From the NCBI RefSeq assembly GCF_004345615.1, contig NZ_SLWK01000001.1, positions 1 through 64,000 on the forward strand: 64,000 bases of DNA, given 5' to 3'. The notes under the pieces are model-generated. The model worked only from the letters and a program-made list of their open reading frames with translations, was not told where the DNA came from and searched no databases. Positions 60,356 through 64,000 of this stretch are shown piece after piece. How positions within the stretch are numbered: position 1 is the first letter of the stretch; every line of letters begins with the position of its first letter. A program made the translations under genes and the position numbers. Source of the stretch: Natronoflexus pectinivorans (GTDB taxonomy: Bacteria; Bacteroidota; Bacteroidia; Bacteroidales; Marinilabiliaceae).

Positions 60356-61534
60356 CTACAGGTTAAAGCGCTCCATATAGGTTTTCATATCCTTGTCGCC
60401 ACGCCCCGAAACTGTAACCACCACATGATCGGATGTTTTCAGTTTCAGTTTTGGCAATACTGCCAAAGCATGAGCCGATTCCAGTGCAGGAATGATTCCT
60501 TCCAAACGGGTTAACTCCATCACGGCATCCAACGCTTCATCATCGGTTATCGGCATATAATCGGCACGCTTGCTGTCCTTTAAAAATGCATGCAAGGGAC
60601 CAATTCCGGGATAATCAAGTCCTGCCGAAATGGAATAAGGTTCGGTAATTTGGCCATCGTCGCTTTGCATCAGGTAGGTCATGCTTCCGTGGATGATGCC
60701 TTTATCGCCGCATGCCATGGAGGCAGCGGTTTCTCCACTATTCACACCCAAACCTGCTGCTTCGGTACCGATTAATTTCACCGATTCATCCTCCAAGAAA
60801 TGGTAAAAGCTTCCGGCAGCGTTGGAACCTCCACCCACGCATGCAATAACGTAATCGGGAAGATTGGTGCCAATTTTACTCTTTAACTGCTCCTTAATTT
60901 CTGAGCTGATAATCGCTTGCAAGCGAGCCACCATATCGGGATATGGATGTGGTCCAACCACTGAGCCTATGAGATAAAAAGTGTCAAGCGGATTGGCAAT
61001 CCAATCACGCAAAGCTTCATTGGTAGCATCTTTCAGCGTTTTATTGCCCGAAGTTGCTGGCCTCACCTCTGCTCCCAGCATTCGCATGCGAGCCACGTTA
61101 GGCGCCTGACGTTCTATATCGGTGGCACCCATATAAACCACGCAATCCAATCCCATGAGAGCGCATACAGTGGCTGTAGCCACACCATGCTGACCGGCAC
61201 CGGTTTCGGCAATGATGCGTTTACGCCCCATCTCACGTGCCAGCAAAATCTGTCCAATGGTGTTGTTCAATTTGTGCGAACCGGTATGATTCAGGTCTTC
61301 GCGTTTAAGCCATATATTAGCGTTATACTTGGCCGATAACCGTTCTGCCTTAAAAAGAGGCGATGGTCGCCCGGCATAATCACACAACAGAAGATGGTAC
61401 TCCTTGCGGAACGATTCTGAATTGAGAATATCCAGATATTTCGCCCGTAACTCTTCTATATTGGGTATGAGCATTTCGGGGATGTAAGCTCCCCCGTACT
61501 CTCCGTAAAAGCCTTTGTTGTTTGGTTCTATCAT
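60356..61534 (-). CDS. trpB: Tryptophan synthase beta chain
   Basis: TrpB joins indole and serine by PLP chemistry. The 392-aa protein has the PLP Lys at K88 ([13 protein letters not shown]), [12 protein letters not shown], the phosphate-binding GGGSNAAG and GRGDKDM. The FGGAYIPE-type start is present as EYGGAYIPE. It is separated from trpF by 412 bp of repeat-rich DNA. Confidence 0.97.
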   Translation of the reverse strand: MIEPNNKGFYGEYGGAYIPEMLIPNIEELRAKYLDILNSESFRKEYHLLLCDYAGRPSPLFKAERLSAKYNANIWLKREDLNHTGSHKLNNTIGQILLAREMGRKRIIAETGAGQHGVATATVCALMGLDCVVYMGATDIERQAPNVARMRMLGAEVRPATSGNKTLKDATNEALRDWIANPLDTFYLIGSVVGPHPYPDMVARLQAIISSEIKEQLKSKIGTNLPDYVIACVGGGSNAAGSFYHFLEDESVKLIGTEAAGLGVNSGETAASMACGDKGIIHGSMTYLMQSDDGQITEPYSISAGLDYPGIGPLHAFLKDSKRADYMPITDDEALDAVMELTRLEGIIPALESAHALAVLPKLKLKTSDHVVVTVSGRGDKDMKTYMERFNL

Positions 61535-61946
61535 TGATATTACTATTTTTTGATTTGTTTAATTGGTAAAAAGTTTAGGCTGATAAAATGCTTGCGCCCT
61601 TCAGGGTTTGAAATAGAATTACCCTTCCTTGAAAATATCTTCATATAATTCATTCGTATATAATTAAGTTAATTTATTGGACTCATGGAAGTTTCATGAG
61701 AAGTTATATACATGCTCTTGTTGTGTGTTTCTCACTCATGAAACTTTCATTTGTCTATAATTTGTTTTCATTAATTCCCGAAGACTCGGGAATCGTTTCA
61801 TCTCCACTTTCACCCTAAATTCCCGTTCGACTGAGACTTCCGTGTGAGACTTCGGTGTGAGCTCAGTCGAACACTCATGCAGAAGCCCAAAGGGGACTAT
61901 CCACCATTTTAACATGTTTGATGGGAGGATAGAAATATCATACACA
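61535..61946. other. trpF-trpB intergenic region rich in dyads
   Basis: 412 bp inside the trp operon without a believable gene. It contains AAGTTTCATGAGA..TCTCACTCATGAAACTT-type inverted repeats (about 61688-61751), ATTCCCGA-AGAC-TCGGGAAT (61774-61793) and the 48-bp dyad at 61825-61872. The 69-codon ORF at 61736-61945 is made of these repeats and is rejected. Confidence 0.55.
61825..61872. repeat. 48-bp inverted repeat with internal tandem copy
   Basis: The outer arms GTTCGACTGAG (61825-61835) and CTCAGTCGAAC (61862-61872) are perfect over 11 bp. Inside are two near copies of GAGACTTCCGTGT / GAGACTTCGGTGT. This looks like a dispersed small repeat rather than a terminator. Confidence 0.6.
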
Positions 61947-62564
61947 TCATCTGATTATATTAATGAATTCTTCTAATACAGCAACATCCTTTAATCCCGG
62001 CTCTATCTCAAACTTGCTGTTTATATCCACCCCGTGTGGGTGGATGTTTTTTAGATTAAGTAATGTTTCTGCATCATCAACTCCAATTCCACCACTTAAA
62101 AGGTATGGCAACTCTCCATTATATTTTTCGAGCAAATGCCAATCGAACTTTTGCCCGGTTCCTCCATGATTTACCGAAGGGGTATCAAACAACAACAAAT
62201 CGCATACATCGGTATATTCGTGCGCCAACGATGTCAGGTCGCCATCGGGACGCAAAGCTTTCAGGACTTTCAAACCTTCATTTTTCAAATCCAGGCACAA
62301 TTGGGGTGATTCATGTCCATGTAACTGAACGGCATCCAAGTGATATAGTTCAGCCAACTTCAATATTTCATTCTTGTCTGCATTTACAAATACCCCGGTT
62401 TTAACAATGTGGGCAGGAATCTCTTTAATGGTTTCGGGCAAAAGCGTTCCAACCACGTAACGTGGTGATGGAGGATAGAAGATGAACCCCATAAAATCGG
62501 GATTAAGTTCACAAACCTCTTCTATGTTTTTGGCATGTTTCATGCCACAAACCTTTATCAACAT
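61947..62564 (-). CDS. trpF: Phosphoribosylanthranilate isomerase
   Basis: TrpF converts PRA to CdRP. The 205-aa barrel has the catalytic Cys in IKVCGMKH (C6), an Asp in LLFDTPSVNHGGTGQKFDW, and the end motif LSGGI and GVDINSKFE. It is typical in length and lies 99 bp after trpC. Confidence 0.95.
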   Translation of the reverse strand: MLIKVCGMKHAKNIEEVCELNPDFMGFIFYPPSPRYVVGTLLPETIKEIPAHIVKTGVFVNADKNEILKLAELYHLDAVQLHGHESPQLCLDLKNEGLKVLKALRPDGDLTSLAHEYTDVCDLLLFDTPSVNHGGTGQKFDWHLLEKYNGELPYLLSGGIGVDDAETLLNLKNIHPHGVDINSKFEIEPGLKDVAVLEEFINIIR

Positions 62565-62600
62565 AGGCTATTTATGTTATAAATATACATCCAAATTTGC

Positions 62601-62640
62601 CACCACTCCACCCCTAACCCCCAAGGGGAGACTCAACCCC
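62601..62640. repeat. C-rich intergenic repeat between trpC and trpF
   Basis: CCACTCCACCCCTAACCCCC then AAGGGGAGACTCAACCCC. CCCCTAACCCCCAAGGGG has partial dyad symmetry. It is strikingly C-rich against an A+T-rich surround and looks like a small dispersed repeat inserted in the operon. Confidence 0.5.
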
Positions 62641-62663
62641 ACGCCATTTCATGGCAGATTTTA

Positions 62664-63467
62664 CTATACAGATTTTGTTGTCCGTTGTTTAACCTCTTGG
62701 CTGAACTCCAAACATGCGCCTGCCGGGTCGGATTGCTTCATGAAATATTCACCCATCAAGAATCCCTTAAAGCCGGCATTTTTAAGTTTCAGATAATCGT
62801 CCACCGAACCAATACCGCTTTCGGCAATGGGAATCATCTCCTCCGGAAGTTGTGCTGCCAGACGCATGGACTGTTCCAAATCTACCTCAAAAGTTTTCAG
62901 ATTGCGGTTATTGATGCCAACCATCTGTACGTAACTGTTTAGCAGTTCCAACTCATTTTCATCATGTATTTCGAAAAGTACTTGCATACCTAATGCATTG
63001 GCCAAAGCCGCCAGTTCCAATGCCAGCGTTTTATCCAGTATGGCACCAATCAGTAAAATGGCACTTGCTCCAATGGCTTTGGCCTCATAAACCTGGTATG
63101 GGTCGATGATGAACTCTTTGCGGATGATGGGCAGTTTACACAATTCCCGACCGCGGGTCAGGTCCTCATTGCAGCCACCGAAAAAATCATGGTCGGTTAA
63201 GATGGAGATACCTGAAACGCCTGCTGCGGCATACCCCGGAATGATGTCATCAACAACGGCCTTTCCATTGATATCGCCTTTAGAAGGCGATTTACGCTTG
63301 AACTCAGAAATAATCCCTGTGGAATTTTCTGCCAACAGGTGCTCAGTAAAAAGCGGCACCTGCTCATTGTAATGGCGATAGTACTTAAGTTCCTTCACAG
63401 AAACCATCTCCTGAGCCGCTGCGACTTCCTCTTTTTTTCTGGCAACAATTTTATCGAGAATGTTCAT
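62664..63467 (-). CDS. trpC: Indole-3-glycerol phosphate synthase
   Basis: TrpC closes the indole ring. The 267-aa barrel begins MNILDKIVARKKEEVA and has IISEFKRKSPSKGDIN, SILTDHDFFGG, IRKEFIIDPYQ, VGINNRNLKTFEVD and IAESGIGSVDDYL. The key Lys and Glu residues are conserved. It lies 25 bp after trpD and is a separate protein, not fused to TrpF. Confidence 0.97.
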   Translation of the reverse strand: MNILDKIVARKKEEVAAAQEMVSVKELKYYRHYNEQVPLFTEHLLAENSTGIISEFKRKSPSKGDINGKAVVDDIIPGYAAAGVSGISILTDHDFFGGCNEDLTRGRELCKLPIIRKEFIIDPYQVYEAKAIGASAILLIGAILDKTLALELAALANALGMQVLFEIHDENELELLNSYVQMVGINNRNLKTFEVDLEQSMRLAAQLPEEMIPIAESGIGSVDDYLKLKNAGFKGFLMGEYFMKQSDPAGACLEFSQEVKQRTTKSV

Positions 63468-63492
63468 TTCTTCTGATTTACAAATAAAAAAA

Positions 63493-64000
63493 CTAATTTA
63501 CCTCCAACAATCTCTTCAACACCTTTTCAGCACTTCCCGACAGGAGTGACTCTTTGGCCATATCCAGGCAAACATCCAGCTCTTTTTCGGGGTACATACA
63601 GTGAATGGCCAATCCGGCATTGGCAATAACTACATTGTTTTGCGGTTCGGTGCCTTGTCCTGACAATACTTTGGTAAATATTTTGGCGGCTTCATCCACT
63701 TCGTGCCCTCCCGAGATGGATTCGGGTGTGTTGGGTTTCATCTTTAGGTCTGCATGTGTCATCAATCTTTCTCCGTTTTGGGTAATGACTTTAAACGGTG
63801 CAGTTAACGACACCTCATCGTAGCCGTCGATGCTGTGAATGATGGCAAAACGCTTATCTCCCTGCTGATAAATATACTGGTAAATGCGAGCCAGCTCCAA
63901 ATCGAACACCCCAATCAACTGGCTGCCGGGATTAGATGGATTTACCATGGGACCCAGCATGTTGAAGAAAGTTTTTATACCCAACTCCCGCCTAATGGGA
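63493..64000 (-). CDS. trpD: Anthranilate phosphoribosyltransferase, partial
   Basis: The C-terminal half of TrpD, which joins anthranilate and PRPP. The frame is open to the window edge, with RRELGIKTFFNMLGPMVNPS and then DGYDEVSLTAP as in the family, and a normal C-terminus. The N-terminal glycine-rich PRPP loop lies outside the window. It is the first trp gene seen; trpE and trpG would be expected further upstream. Confidence 0.95.
   Translation of the reverse strand, partial: PIRRELGIKTFFNMLGPMVNPSNPGSQLIGVFDLELARIYQYIYQQGDKRFAIIHSIDGYDEVSLTAPFKVITQNGERLMTHADLKMKPNTPESISGGHEVDEAAKIFTKVLSGQGTEPQNNVVIANAGLAIHCMYPEKELDVCLDMAKESLLSGSAEKVLKRLLEVN

Noticed and set aside
61736-61945. 69-codon ORF between trpF and trpB
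   Set aside because: It is built from inverted and tandem repeats and has no recognisable protein features.

Overview
The window is chromosomal DNA of a Bacteroidota bacterium. The evidence is: the 5' end of a 16S rRNA gene on the minus strand at position 1 with tandem TTTG / TAnnTTTG promoters (the Bacteroidetes sigma-factor type); a type IX secretion C-terminal sorting domain; the gene run pdxJ - CBS - nadK - DUF6089 - uppS - bamA - skp/ompH - murI; a KorAB 2-oxoglutarate:ferredoxin oxidoreductase; an EF-G2-like factor; and a long Cas9 of the kind found in Bacteroidetes type II-C loci. KorAB and the xylan genes suggest an anaerobic or facultative polysaccharide degrader. Marinilabiliales/Bacteroidales is my guess, not something the sequence proves.

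Layout. 1-553: 16S start and rrn promoters. 554-2992: ribosome-assembly GTPases era and der. 3240-6939: purU followed by a partial histidine operon hisH-hisA-hisF-hisIE. 7256-11067: xylan module (GPH-type sugar symporter, GH10 xylanase lipoprotein, GH43 glycosidase), each gene followed by its own terminator. 11272-12348: a membrane-anchored FMN-binding-like protein and an SRPBCC protein. 12349-13150: a RAYT/IS200-like transposase in a field of short palindromes. 13331-21171: a complete type II-C CRISPR-Cas locus. 21745-27534: a T9SS-exported repeat protein, an orphan, a TPR histidine kinase and rmuC. 27541-34314: nadC with a DUF4783 gene, rlmH, a 1241-aa NtrY-like kinase, an RDD protein and a LuxR regulator. 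34347-37037: a hemerythrin protein, an alpha/beta hydrolase and pdxJ. 37199-47038: the envelope-biogenesis run. 47044-57069: gamma-carbonic anhydrase, korAB, a porin, mltF, a NUDIX hydrolase, a LolC/E-like permease and DUF190. 57304-59460: the EF-G2-like factor. 59542-64000: trpA, trpB, trpF, trpC and partial trpD on the minus strand.

The most notable system is the CRISPR locus. cas9, cas1 and cas2 lie on the plus strand, but the tracrRNA (13332-13418) and, by repeat polarity, the crRNAs are on the minus strand. The tracrRNA anti-repeat can form 24 base pairs with the first 25 nt of the repeat with one bulge, and it ends in a 10-bp terminator. Each repeat contains a Bacteroidetes-type promoter (TTG at repeat nt 2-4, 18 nt, TATCTTTG at 23-30), so each crRNA may have its own promoter. 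The outermost repeat, at the crRNA 5' end, carries an insert of exactly 30 bp, the length of a spacer. One spacer is a near-perfect palindrome.

Other observations are the EF-G paralog with Ser in place of the catalytic switch-II His, a LuxR-type regulator with Asn in place of the phospho-acceptor Asp next to a hemerythrin protein, three tandem Skp/OmpH genes, a separate POTRA-barrel protein, and a dispersed intergenic repeat present twice about 33.5 kb apart.
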